From Pyrrhoderma lamaoense (lineage: Eukaryota; Basidiomycota; Agaricomycetes; Hymenochaetales; Hymenochaetaceae), in contig NBAZ01000011.1 of the NCBI GenBank assembly GCA_002794735.1, positions 310,001-374,000 of the forward strand: 64,000 bases of DNA, in the 5' to 3' direction. Position numbers and translations under genes: made by a program. Every line of letters starts with the position of its first letter. Position 1 is the first letter of the stretch. The notes below the pieces were generated by a model that was given only the letters and a program-made list of their open reading frames with translations, ran no database searches and had not been told where the DNA came from. This document shows, in pieces, positions 12,775 to 25,550 of the stretch.

Positions 12775-15700
12775 ATGACCTCCGTCCCAATAGTGGATGC
12801 AGAAAGCTATCCTAAAATCAATCTTGGTCCGGGAGAAAAATGGATTAAATCCCTGACTAAATCCAGACTTTCTCAGTTTACTGGAGGCCATTTCTCAGAT
12901 GTTAACCTCTCTTCTGTTCTTTTTCACGAAAGATTAGATGGCCCAGAGAATGTCAGACTTCGCGTATGGAGCGCACCTGGACTGTCCAAGCCATCTTTCG
13001 AAGAAGCTATGCAACAAAGATACCGTCCAGCTAAGAAAGGAGATTCCTTTGGTCCATCATGGACAAACCATTGGTGGAAGGTTTCCATTACTATACCGAA
13101 GTCATTTTCAAAGTATGAACGGGTCCAGCTTGAATTTGATCCGGGATGCGAGGCTATGATTTTCGCGCCTGACGGTACTCCCCTACAGGGAATCACTGGT
13201 GGCTATGGTGGGGACCGACGTGTCGACCATATCATACCCCGTGAAGCTCGCGAAAGAGGAATATATGAGATTATTATAGAAAGCAGTTGCAATGGAATGT
13301 TCGGTGTCCCCAATAATGGTGATACTATAGCACCTCCTGATATGAACCGCTACTTCTCTCTCGCAAGTGCAGATCTCGTTGTTCCAAACGAAGAGGCCTG
13401 GCGTCTTCTCTGGGATTTCACAACACTCCGCGAACTTTCAGATACACTACCTGGTAACAGCCCCTTGCAAAACAAGGCTCTTACTTGTGCAAATGAGATT
13501 ATGAATATCTTTAACTCTGAGGATGAAGGTAGCATTGCGAAAGCTCGCTCAGCCGCAGAAAGTATATTAGGAAAAGGTTGGGAGGCGAAGGGTGATAAAA
13601 TCTACCAGGAAGGTGAAGGACGAATTGCTGTGTGGGGAATTGGAAATTGTCACATTGACGTATGTTTTCTATCCCAACTTATCGTATCTACAATTTAATG
13701 AAAGGCTTTATCAACTGTACTCTATCAGACGGCTTGGCTATGGCCATTCGAGTCACACAACAGAAGGTTGCTCGCAGCTGGTCGACTCAGCTTGATCTCA
13801 TGGCTCGTTATCCAGAGCATCGCTTTGTTGCAAGTCAGGCGCAACAAACTAAGTGGCTTGAACAGCTTTATCCAAAACTCTTTGATCGTGTTGTCGAGCA
13901 TGTCAAATCCGGCAATTTCATCTCGTAGGTGGAAGTTGGGTTGAGAACGATGCCAATATGCCATCTGGAGAGGCTCTTATTCGACAGTTCCTTCTTGGAC
14001 AACGATTTTTTGAATCTCGTTTCGGAGTTCGAAGCGAAACGGCATGGCTACCTGATTCCTTTGGATTAACAGGTGCATATCCCCAGCTCATGCGAAGCGC
14101 AGGGATGAAGTACTTCTTTACTCAGAAACTATCTTGGTATGTTCGATCACATAGAGTCATGAACCATATTGAAAATCCGTTATTCATATAGGAATAATAT
14201 CAACGTATTCCCTTCAAGCACGTACGTGCATATATATTTATTCTTGAAACGAGCCTATATCCAATGTACCATAATATAGGTTTAATTGGGTAGGTATTGA
14301 TGGTACACAAGTACTTTGCCACATGACACCTGTAGATACCTATACTGCGCAAGCTACAGTGGGTGATGTAAACAAGGCCATGGCGAACCATAAGGTGATC
14401 AAGGCCTATTCGTAGTTTACTTCACATGCTAAACTATCTTTTGTACTTCGCAGAATTTAGAATCCAATAATACAGCCTTACTGGCCTTTGGTAACGGTGA
14501 CGGAGGAGGAGGTCCCTTGAATAAAATGCTTGAAAATGTAAGTTCAAATCTTTCTGTACTAGTCTTAAACACAGTATACTTATCACTCGATAGCTTCGTC
14601 GTATTCGAGCCGTTGCAAATGAAACTCGGGAGTTACCTGTCGTGGATATGGGACACTCTGTAGAAGATTTCTTCCGTGATATTGAAAGCTCAAGTGCAAA
14701 TGGCCAGAAATTGCCCACGTGGCATGGAGAATTGTACCTTGAGGTTTGTTTTCCCTATGGCTGTTATCGTACAAAAGCTACTCTCAGTTCGCTAATTAAG
14801 CCTTAGTTTCATCGTGGAACTTACACGTCGCATGGTTGGTCGACTAAATAGCTCGAGAAGAATGGTTTGTCTTGACGCGTATTTTCTAGGATCAATCAAG
14901 AAAGGCAACAGAAAATCGGAGATCCTTTTAAGAGATATCGAGGTAGCTAAAATTAGTATGATTACATACGAAAACGTCAAAACTTATTTCATGATTTCAG
15001 CTTGTAGCTACTCTTGCTTCTGTTTTCCACGCAAATAAGTATGATTATCCATTCCAGAGGATTAACGACTATGGGAGAAAGTTCTTCTCTGTCAATGTAA
15101 GTAGAAATATTCATTCTATTTGCCTTGGCTACTTATAAACCATACATAATTAGTTCATGATGGTGAGTTTTTGTGATCATTCTTATATACCACGGACCCA
15201 GCTTGATACGATACATGACATTCAAGTACTGCCTGGATCTGCTATGTCAGTTTACCAAGTCTTCAACCAGACTACCTTTTCATTGACTTACTCTGTAGTG
15301 GAATGGTTTATGAGGATGCCGAACAGTATTATGCAGAGGTAAGGGAGCAAGGTAAGGCTCTCCTTGACGAGGCATTCGAAGCTCTTCTTCGTTCTGCAAG
15401 TTCTTCATCCATCTCAGAGGTCCGTTTTCAACTGCAAACTCTGGGTCGCTTCTTGCATATAATACTACAATGTTCCCGCGACTGGAAGTGGTCCAGATAC
15501 CTCTGACTGGGCTTAGGGCCTCGACTTTGAAGAATGTTATAGTACAAACTGCAGAGGATGGGAAGAGTGGGTTTGCCCTTCTCCAGGCTCAAGAAGGAAT
15601 GGCTTCGTGGGTCATCGTGGTTTATTCGCCGATTGTAATGTGGCCTCTGGTGAGTTCTATAACCGTGATAACCCAAAGTCTTGCTGATGCTTGTAGCTTA

Positions 15701-17041
15701 TGTGGACAATATGGGAAATTTCATTCTTCGTAATGCTTTTGTTGAGATGACTATCAGTGATGGGCGCATATCGAGTCTAGTCGACAAACAAATCGGGTAT
15801 TGCCTATAGTTACTTTTCTCTCTTCTAAGCTCACATAACCATATTAGTCGGGAACTTCTCGTGCAGGGTGAGTCTGGTGGCATGGTTATCTTTGAGGATA
15901 GACCTGGTTACTGGGATGCTTGGGACGTGGAGATACATCATCTAGAGAAGCGGACACCTCTTAGATTCTCCGATCTTAAAATTATCGCTAGAGGTCCTCT
16001 TCGTGCATCATTATCTGCCACAGTCCTGTTCGGAAAAAGCACTGCGAATATTATCATATCTTTGGATGCCGTATCAGCTTCCGTTGATCCAAACTCAAGA
16101 CCATTCTTCCGATTCGATGCACATGTAGACTGGCACGAGCGTCATCAGTTCTTGAAGTTCGAACTTCCCCTCAATATCCACAATGACAACGCTTTCTATG
16201 AAACACAATTCGGATACGTCCAGAGGCCAACACACAAAAATACGACTTGGGATGCTGCTAAATTCGAAGTCTGTGCGCATAAGTACGCTGACTTGAGTGA
16301 GTATGGTTATGGAGTAGCTATACTATCCGAATCCAAGTACGGCTTTGGATGCGCCGGAAATGTATTGCGCATATCATTGCTCCGTGGAGCAACAGCTCCT
16401 GATGCTGATCAAGACCAGGGTTCGTAAATCTTGCTTCAATCCCATCCATAATTGACGTAAAGACTAGGAGAGCATGACTTCTCTTGGGCAGTTTTGCCTC
16501 ATATAGGACATTTCTTGCAGTCGGATGTTGCACAGGCAGCTTATCTCTTCAATTCCCTCTCCACAGTAAGATTCTGCACTTATAAATATACTGAAACAGG
16601 ACTAACGATTCAATGTTGTAGTTCAATTTGTGTCGGAAAGCTTCGTAAGGGACATTGCTAATCTAGCTAGACCGCCGTTTAGCATCCGTGGAGCTCCTAA
16701 TGTATTCTTGGAGACAGTTAAACGCGGAGAAGATGATTCTGGTGAGGACAAGTACAAACAGTCATTTTGCGTGTCTTCGAGGCGATGGGAGGGCACGCCC
16801 AGGCGTTCCTCCGGATTTCGGTGGTTTTGGAGTTGCAAAGGCTTTCATTACGAATATATTGGAAGATAATCTCGAAGAATTAAGTGTTTTCCGCGCGAAC
16901 GACGGTTCAAGAGGCGATTTCGAAATCATGCTCCCTTTCCATGGATTTGAAGTCAAATCTGTCAAACTCGTCTTAGGTGATTCGATGAACGTCGGAACAG
17001 ACGCAGAAAATGAGTATGTATCGATCGATGCAGATGCATAA
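12775..17041 (+). CDS. GH38 alpha-mannosidase, interrupted by frame losses
   Basis: Resembles fungal vacuolar/cytosolic alpha-mannosidase (Ams1 type), which trims free oligomannosides. The start at 12775 gives [20 protein letters not shown]. The catalytic-domain start reads GNCHID, then after an intron TAWLWPFE (GHCHIDTAWLWP in the family). [18 protein letters not shown] carries the nucleophile Asp region. Then come [36 protein letters not shown], and QFHDVLPGSAI spread over three small exons. The C-terminal domain includes LSESKYGFG and [14 protein letters not shown]. At least six places need one extra base to keep the conserved frame: about 13751, 13922, 15069, 15424, 16757 and 16819. The rest is strongly conserved, so consensus deletion errors are more likely than decay, but a pseudogene is not excluded. 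Confidence 0.88.
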
Positions 17042-17919
17042 GGACGTCAAATTTTCTACTTCTTGGAAGATCCTCATGTATATGAGTGTTGATAGTTGAT
17101 GTACGAAATTAACACATCGCTTTTCACAATCCTATCATACAACTACGAGAATATCAAATGGATGCTAGACAATCACATCCTTAATGGGATAATCACTCTA
17201 TAAATATGCTTTAATATAACCTTACGGCAACGTCGAAGTCAATATAATTTTCTTGGTTTCTCACACTTCTATTGGATAGAGTTTATCCTCTTATATCCTA
17301 TAGACAAGATTAACCTCCGATATATCATAGAGTGAACACACTAATGTTATCCTTTTAGCTTATTATTCTCTGTACGTCAACTCCATAATCAATTTTTGCT
17401 GGGGAACTGATATTTTTCACTACTAATATCGATTATCATCTAAGCATAACTGTCTAAACTCTCCATTCTCCTCAAAGGACTCATGATGAACTCTAATATC
17501 ATGAGACTAGACTCTATTAGAATATCATCAATATGTGAAGACGCGTACTTATAAAAGTTTCGGAATACTCGTATCTGTAACAATCGTCGATTGAAAGTAA
17601 ACTCCATTATGGACCTTGTGATGTCGTTCCTATGGGTTCTCTCCACCTCACAGTGAGTACACCGCTTGTAACAAATATGAGTTCTCTGTTAGTCAGTTTT
17701 ACTTATAGAGGATTCTTCACCTGTTGTAGACTCCTTAAGGTAAGGAACCTGATTGGTGCTCCATCACAAATTAAAAGGAGATATTATCAACACCCGCTAG
17801 TTTCTCATGATCCATAGTATTTCTCCTAAGACTGCTAGCCCTTTTGCCTATATGGATTCTGTCATCCTGTCTAGCTACTTATGCGGAGTATTACTTAAAC
17901 CCGATTCTATCATTCATTC
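17042..17919. other. Intergenic region before the P450
   Basis: AT-rich stretch with no coding signature on either strand. It should hold the 3' end of the mannosidase transcript and the P450 promoter. Confidence 0.4.
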
Positions 17920-17926
17920 TATAAAG
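17920..17926 (+). promoter_or_regulatory. TATA box of the cytochrome P450
   Basis: TATAAAG, 65-71 bases upstream of the ATG at 17991. Confidence 0.4.
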
Positions 17927-17990
17927 TTAGTCTTTTAGTCGTCCCTGGCTTCTTGCCAATTCGTTGCATACAATTCCCCCGTTTGTAGCC

Positions 17991-20318
17991 ATGTTCTATC
18001 TCATCCTTGATTGTATCGTAATCTACTATGCCTTTTACTTTCTCAAGAAGGTCTGGAATCGACATCATAGGCCGTTGACAAAGTTTCCTTATCCTCCTGG
18101 TCCGAAGGGGCTTCCGATTATTGGAAATGTTCTTGATATGCCTGGCTCTGATGAGTGGGAGGCAGCCCGAAAATGGGGTGAAGAGTACGGTAAGTGTGAC
18201 TCTCAGGATCGAAATAACGAAGCCATAACTTGAGACTGCTGTTAGGCGACCTTGTTTTTATTCAGAACTTTGGGGTCCCATACCTTTTCGTCAACTCATA
18301 CGAAGCCGCCTTTGATCTTTTTGAGAAACGCGGAGTCAACTATTCTTCGAGACCACTCAACATGATGCTAGAGCTGTAAGGAACTTTGAACTCTATGTTT
18401 CTATCAACTCTCAGAGCAAGTTTGAAATACCTATAGGGAAGAATGGACATGGATGACGGTCATGATGCCTTATGGTGATGAACACCGTCGTTCAAGGCAG
18501 TTTATTCATCAGTTCTTCCAGCCTCTTGCCACTGTAGGATACCAGGAACAGCAGACCAAAGCCGCGCACAAATTGCTTCATTTATTGTTGGATAATCCAA
18601 AGGATTATACTGACCATGTTAGAGAGTATATATTCAATTTTTTACTCATAAACCAATGGCTTATGTCCCCAGTACAACAGCAGAGTTGATTCTCATGATA
18701 ACGTATGGCTACCAAGGTAGCTCCCCATCGTCACCTCTTTCCTACGTTTAAATTGAGTTTTACTTGCTAGTGCATGAGAAACAAGACCCCTATATTGAGC
18801 TCGTAGAGCAGGGAATGGATTCCATAACTGATGCGCAAAGATTTTTCCTTGTGAACTATCTACCCATCTGTAAGTCTGAATTCTAAGTCAAGGCGACACT
18901 GAGAGACTCAAATGATTATGCAGTGCAATATGTCCCTGCTTGGTTCCCTGGAGCACAATTCCAGAATGCTGTCAAGGAAGGTATAAAGCTTTCTCGATCT
19001 ATGCTATATGATCCATTCAACATGGTCAAACGTCAAATGGTAGTTAAGAGATTGAAGTATGTCATACTATGAGCTAATTAAGCATACATAGCTCGATGGT
19101 ACGGGTGGCTACTCAATCACAAGAAGGTTGTTAGAGACATACTCTGGACCTGATAATAAGGCATCGAATGATGATTTGATCGCAAAAACAGCAGGTGTTA
19201 TCTACGCGGGTATGTCCCTTCGTTCCTATAGCTTCTTTACGCATGAACTAAAGCTTTATTGATAGCCGGAGGAGATACGGTACCAACTCTGCAAAATTTA
19301 TGCATTTAGTATACTAACAACACATACTCCAACAGACTGTTTCATCTCTTCTAATATTCATCCTTGCTATGGTTTTATATCCTGAAGCGATGCGTCGCGG
19401 CCAGAGGGAGCTTGATGAGGTACTTGGTAATGAAACTCTCCCGAGTTTTGAAGACAAACCAAACCTGCCATACATCAGAGCTATATGTCAAGAGGTTATG
19501 AGGTCCGTTAGATAGCACAATGTTGTTCATGAATTTAAACATTTTTTCCAGATGGCAGACGGTAGCACCCTTTGGTAAACCGATTTCAGGTTTCCCCAGT
19601 AATCAATACGGAACTAAGAGTATATTCTTCTCAACTATAGCTGTGGCCCATACTGCAACGGAAGATGACGTATACAGAGGATATCTCATCCCTAAAGGCA
19701 CCACAATTTTGCCAAATGCATGGTAAGCACCTTTTAGATTCCGTAAGTCGAAATTCACGTTTAAGACAAATTTTAACGCCAACAAGGGCGATGTTACGCA
19801 ACCCTGAAGAGTATCCAGAACCAACCAAGTTCGTTCCAGAGAGATGGTTAAGTGACAGTCCACCAACGGACTCGAATAAAGCAGCGTTTGGTTTCGGTCG
19901 ACGGTGCGTCTTTTGGGTTTTATCGCTGGATACGTAATATAATTTGTTATATTTATGTTCGTTGACTTTGACTAGTATCTGCCCCGGGAGACACTTCGCG
20001 GACAACTCTGTTAGTTTGCATCATCATCACCCTCTGATAACGTTTTCTTGACTTCCTCTTCCCCACTGATAGCTTTTTATCGGTGTTGCGTCGATCCTCG
20101 CTTGCTTTGATATCAACAAAGCATTGATGAAGTAGCCTATCATCCCGAAAGAGGAGTTCACCCCCAACTTCATAAGGTAAGAAGTGTTCTTGACGATATG
20201 CATGGACCCATGATCTAACTTACACTTCAGACACCCCAGACCTTTCAAGTGCACAATTACCCCACGCACACCAAACGTGGAGCAAGTTATTCGGCAGGCT
20301 ATCGAAGCCGATAAATAA
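17991..20318 (+). CDS. Microsomal cytochrome P450 monooxygenase
   Basis: Heme-thiolate monooxygenase expected on the ER membrane. The start at 17991 gives an N-terminal anchor (MFYLILDCIVIYYAFYFL) followed by the proline-rich hinge FPYPPGPKGLPIIGN. The I-helix motif AGGDT is split across an intron. ICQEVMR supplies the ExxR pair, FVPERW the PERF region, and FGFGRR-ICPGRHFAD the heme-binding loop with its cysteine ligand, also intron-split. More than ten introns are implied. Near the C-terminus an in-frame TAG (about 20127) interrupts DINKALMK before IPKEEFTPNFIRHPRPFKC, which is still typical P450 tail, so up to three bases may be missing there or the enzyme is truncated. Substrate and family number are not assigned. 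Confidence 0.88.
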
Positions 20319-21427
20319 ATTGAGATCTCCAAGTATCACATGAATAAGAACCAGTGACGGCACATAACAACTGTTGTTGTGTACTTAGTTAGTGTATTAT
20401 ATTTTGAATACTCAATACGTCACGAATATGAGCAGTTCCATCGCGTGTGATATAGAATATAGAAAGTATAGTATCCGAGTCGGATTAGCTTGTATCATAG
20501 AAATAAAGGGTCTACCAAAGGACAGGTACACACGCATAGTTTCTAGAGATACTGGATCACTAAATGGGGTATACAATTTTTTTCCGAGGGATGGTTACCT
20601 TCACGGGATTATCGGCTAGATGGGCTCATCTGCATCGAGCTAGCATCGGAGAAGATAAGAAACCTTGTAACCAAGAGAAACACGGGTACTACTTTGCTAC
20701 ATTGCAGAAGCTAATTGTGAAGTGTTATTTTTAGGCTCAACTCGTATTTGCACTATGTTACTACTTACGTATTCTTGGTTCTATGGTAACACACGAGGAT
20801 TATACATCATGTATCAAAACCATTGTAGATTCATTTGTGAATAAAACATGATCCACGTCTTGCCCGCGAATTTCGGGAGATAAACGCAGGTTTTACCGAC
20901 GTTTCTCTGCTTGAATCATCTGTAAAGAAAATTGTTACCAAAGTTCAAGTGAGGAGCGCCAAGACTTTCACGAGAAGCTTGATTGTTAATCAAAGACAGA
21001 ATTTGAAGATGAGCGCAGAGTAAAATAATAATACCATTATAAAATATTGAAAATTTAATCATATTTAGAAACCTGTTATTGAAGCACGCTCGAAGATAGC
21101 TTAGTAAGCGTCATCGCGGCGCATCTTTCTGTGGACTCTCTTTTTCAAAGTTTACTTATTTATAATACTTCGCTAATCTATATTTACTATTTACAACAGA
21201 TTTGCTTAGCTTAAAGCGAATATTTACACTAAATATACTTCTCACTCTTGCAAAACGCTAATAGAGATGCCGCAACTTCCTTAGGGATATTCCGTTTCTC
21301 AACAGCACTGGAGATATCAAATTGAAGTCTTTATAAGAGCGTCGTAGATCTAACGCTATAGTACTCATATCTTCTCTTTTGTATCAATCAGTATTACGCA
21401 CCCTTAAGCAGACGTTTCCTATATACA
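20319..21427. other. Intergenic region
   Basis: No gene recognised. Small frames at about 20392-20619 show no family signature. The start exon of the GH5-like gene probably lies at the right edge. Confidence 0.4.
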
Positions 21428-23028
21428 GGCCTTGCATTAGGTTTTCTTTTGTTTTCAGCCACTGTATCATATACCTCTGTAGAGTCTGACTCGGGGACCG
21501 ATATAAGTATGCAAGGGTCGATTAATGGTACCTCTGGAGCTGCGGTACCTTCTAACTCCTCTAATCCCACGACAAATTCTTCGAATTCTACGTCTGGTGG
21601 CTCCGGAAGTAATTTTGCCGGATCAAACCTTTACTATGCAGCTGGATTGAGTGCTGATCAACGCAAGGAGTATCTGAGGTAAGTTGATCTATTTTCAATA
21701 GCTTCTGTCCTACGAAAGATAGACCCTTTCTCAGTGCCTTAAAGGAGGCGAATATGAAAGTCTTGCGGGTATGGCTCGATGGTCAGTCATCTTCATCAAC
21801 TAAAGTAAGTTCTATCACTGGAACCCAATTAGTACCATCAATTAATTATATAGCTTAGGGAACAACTATACAAAGTTATCCTAGCCTTGAGAGTGAGGCT
21901 ATCGGAACATATGATGTTACTGTACTAGAGCTGTACGACGACTTCATGATCGATGCGCACGACGCGGGAATCAAGGTGGGATCTTAGAACACCACCTTTC
22001 ATATCTATAGCTGACGATGGATGCTCTATCTAGCTCATGATCTCATTTCATTCATTCAATGCCTTACAAGGTGGTGATATATACGGCTCCACATATGGAA
22101 CAAGTGGTTTCTATACTTCCTCTGAGGCCCAGAAACAGTTTGATGCACGCATACAACATGTTATGGGCCACAAGCATAAGAGTCTTGGTAAGAAATGGAG
22201 CGAACTGAGTGACTACATATTCGCTTTCGAGACACAGAATGAAGCTATGATTGGTCTTGTATGTGTTCTCTGCTTCTGAGAGAAATATCACGCATTTATC
22301 TTTCGTAGGGACAAAACTTCATTGAATCACACCAATCTTGGCAATGCGATCGTGCAAAGACTATAAAGTCAGCTTTAAATGGGAACACAGGAGTAAGTGC
22401 AATTAATTGTATTTTATCATATATTTCTTACTTGTTACGACAAGATTCTCGTGACAACAGGAGGAGAGTCCTGGATGGACGAATCGGGCAACCTGACTGG
22501 TTTAATTGTGACAGCTTAGATATCATCGCTATCCATGGTTATGGTACGAGCGACTTTGACCAGAGTAAAATTGAAAATTACGTGAAGAAAGCGAAGCTGC
22601 AAGCAAGAAAATAATCTTCCAAGAATGGTATGCTTACATGTACTAACTAGATCCGTATCCTGCTGAAGAATTTACACTGCACAGGGGAGCATGTTATTAT
22701 ACAACAGAAAATAACAATTGTCCTCAAGGAGACAGGCTTGGCTCCAATACGCGTAACTCTAATATAGAGAAATGGGCATCAGCTATTACTAGTGCAGGAG
22801 TTCCGTGGTTATATTGGCAAGCCATTCCCAATGCAGACCCCCATGTACGTCTTCCCGAAAAGTCAGTTTACTTTGTGGCACAGAGGGGAATTGAATGTAT
22901 ATTTACAGTATGGTTATGACTTTGAAATAGGTATCGTTGATGACGAGTCATGGGATACGCTGAAAAGAGTAGCGCAGGAGGCCTCTCAAGCAACAGGGGC
23001 GTTTGATTTCTCCAACTATCTCCTATAA
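21428..23028 (+). CDS. GH5-like (clan GH-A) secreted glycosidase, two frame losses
   Basis: The N-terminus is hydrophobic (GLALGFLLFSATVSYTS), consistent with a secretion signal, then a Ser/Asn/Gly-rich linker and a catalytic domain. The start codon is not resolved: an acceptor-like ATACAG at 21428 suggests a short upstream exon. The domain opens with the MKVLRVWLDG block. FAFETQNEAMIG carries the Asn-Glu acid/base pair, LDIIAIHGYGTSDFD the conserved His, IIFQEWGACYY the candidate nucleophile Glu, and VPWLYWQAIP a late GH5 motif. One base appears missing near 22487 (GGG run) and one near 22605, since conserved motifs continue in a shifted frame. Fungal GH5 relatives include mannanases and glucanases; the subfamily cannot be fixed here. 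Confidence 0.75.
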
Positions 23029-23614
23029 ACTCGATACTAACATACATTGAGTATATAATACCTTTTATGTTTTTCTATGTTCCTGTATCTATTTGTAGAG
23101 TTAGATTCATTGCACTCGAGAACGGCAATACTATAATATGATTATGAGATGAGACTTGAAATATGTATCACCAACATTCTTCCGATATCATCATCCTGAA
23201 AGTGTGATTAACTCTGAACTATAGCAATAACCGAGTCTGGGTCGCGATTTTATCCGGATTACATATCCGTTTTGACATGGATACGCGTTTCAAACTCGCT
23301 ACTAATCCTCTTAAATACGCGTGCATTTTATCAGAAAAAAGCGCGTTTTCCAAGGAAATATACTAATTCATTTCTCATAATTCAATTGCAATTTTTTTTT
23401 TACTTTTCATGACCCCAGAACAGATGATAACCGCATATGGGGATACTAATGGTGTGCCACGTCTAGCCGCCGCCGCAAATCGATCCCATCTTACATCTGA
23501 AAGCTTACAAGACAGGCTGTTATAATGAACCATCTCGGATAACATACGAATCGCTCGATTATGTATCCTTTCCACGTCACAATTGGTCCATTCATTTAGG
23601 TTCTGTTTTATACA
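23029..23614. other. Intergenic region
   Basis: Short AT-rich spacer with an A/T homopolymer at about 23391-23400. No gene seen. Confidence 0.4.
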
Positions 23615-25156
23615 ATGACGCGACAAAGCAAAGTAGCTGGTGCCTATATTTTTGCGCTTTGTTTTCTTCGATTAGCCTTCTGTGCAACAGGCGCATCGAC
23701 TTTTCAATGGCAATTTACAAACTCGGTACGGACAACTTTTAATCATAAAGTAGTTGATTCTCACTCAATATACCTCTTTTAAGAATCGGTCGTCACTCAC
23801 GCAGTGCAGCAATTATAGCATAACCGTCGTGAACGATGAAAGTACAAGCAGCGTTCCTCCGTACTATATGATAGCGTGGAAATCCAAGTAAGAGCCTTCA
23901 AAAACTAGGCGAATAGCATATGCTAACTTTTTTTCTTGCAGTGGTGTACCAACGGTGACTGAGATCGGTTCCAACTCAAGTAATTTATCATGGCAAACAA
24001 ATGAGGCAGCTGGTACGCTATATTGTAAAATTTAGCTTCTTCACATCTTCAACTCTTATCTAGGTTCGACTGTCCTCCTTTTGGTTGCTGATTCAGAAGG
24101 AAACTCTGGTGGGAACTATGCTTCAATACTCTCTATTTCTGGTATGTCCTTTATCAGTTACATCTCTGAAAGACACTCACCCTTGTTCTGAATAGACGGA
24201 GACGATTCAAGTTGTCTTCCGAACATGCCAAGTGAAAACATAACCCTCACATCGAATGCAACTGAAACACTCGATGCCTGTGAGCCATTAGGTCTTACGG
24301 TGACAGGTGGTACAAAACCGTATACTATATCAATAGCTGTCGTGGATTCCGAAGTCGTAACAAATTATACCCTCGGCCAGAATGATGATACAATGACATA
24401 TATTAACAGAGCTAATCCCAATAGCCAGATGTTTGGTGAACTACTTATTCTTCTTTAAGGCCAAGCAATTGCTAACTACTGGGTCGTAGTTTCTGTTTCT
24501 GATGCCAATGGAGTTTGGGGCAAAGCCCAAGTTTTATCACAACCTCAAGTGAATATGGTGCCCTGGTTTCAAATTGTAACGATCTCGTTTCTAGTTCATC
24601 GAACTCGGCGGATTCGGACAGTACTTCGTCTACCAGTTCACCTGAACCAACGTCTGCTCAAGATGGGGATGGGGACAACTCATCTGGATCGCATACTACT
24701 GTGATCATAGCCACTGTAGTGCCAATTACTGTGGTGGCGCTGCTAATTCTTATAGGCTATCTGTGGAGGCGTAGAACACTACAAAAGGCAAAAATTATCT
24801 CTGAGACTACCCCAGTAGCCTGGCGCGAGACTCCAAGGATTGTGACCTCCCCCCTTAGTAGTGCCACTAGCGGTGGCCAGAGAAAATATCCTATGGCGTT
24901 CTCACCCAACCCTCTCTCGCCGACTTCCCGTGACATGAACTTCAAATCCGGGATGACCCCCATATATGATATTGCAGGGGGCTCGGGGCTAGGTTATTAT
25001 GCAGGACAGCCATCATCACCATCCTCTAACTCAGGGCTCGATGGACCAAGTGATGTTGATATCATAATTCAGCACCGAGATGCAGGTTCTGCTCCTGCAG
25101 TACGAGAAGTCCCACCACCATATACAACCGCCTTCGCTATTAATCGTTCCTCATGA
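23615..25156 (+). CDS. Ser-rich single-pass membrane protein
   Basis: Plausible cell-surface or wall-sensor-like protein; no function can be named. The start at 23615 gives a signal-like segment (YIFALCFLRLAFCATG). The extracellular part contains two beta-sandwich-like blocks with recurring Cys and the ITGGxxPYT-like pattern (here LTVTGGTKPYTISI) seen in many basidiomycete membrane proteins. A Ser/Thr/Asp-rich stalk follows (about 24590-24690), then a membrane helix TVVPITVVALLILIGYLW, a basic stop-transfer RRRTLQK, and a cytoplasmic Ser/Pro-rich tail ending PPPYTTAFAINRSS. One base is missing near 24518 (GGGG run): VWG in one frame continues as QSPSFITTSSEYG in the next. Confidence 0.72.
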
Positions 25157-25550
25157 ACTATCTTGCAACATATTTCTTGTTATTATCTTGTATCTTTATT
25201 TTCGCGTCTGACACTCATTATATCTGTCTCTCTACATTTTCCCTTTTTCATTCTATATACCTTTGATACATGTACTTAGTTGTTGATCTTCTAAGTACGG
25301 AATTATGTACACAATCAATCATCTTAGAGAGAAAAGTGGAATTTATGCATCCTTTATATACATACAAGACACGTCATTTTATTTTACCCAATCTAACCCA
25401 ATCTTCAAGAAGACAGAAACAGAAGAAAAAGCGAAAATTTCGTAAACAAGCAGAGCTTCGTACAATGATAGGAGAGGGGGATGAGAAGAGAAAAGAAAAA
25501 TTAAGTATCTTACTAACTAACAAGGTTTCCTCGGACAAAATCCCGGTTCC
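25157..25550. other. Convergent 3' region
   Basis: Spacer between the Ser-rich membrane protein (+) and the ferroxidase (-), both pointing inward. Lys/Arg-rich frames here look like composition artefacts. Confidence 0.4.

Noticed and set aside
13630..13760. Explaining the GH38 break at about 13751 by an alternative splice acceptor
   Set aside because: TAWLWPFE and TQQKVARSW are contiguous conserved motifs only two bases out of frame; no intron fits between them.
12775..17041. Calling the GH38 gene a definite pseudogene
   Set aside because: All breaks equal one missing base, the motifs are otherwise well conserved, and similar breaks occur in unrelated genes; consensus error is more likely.
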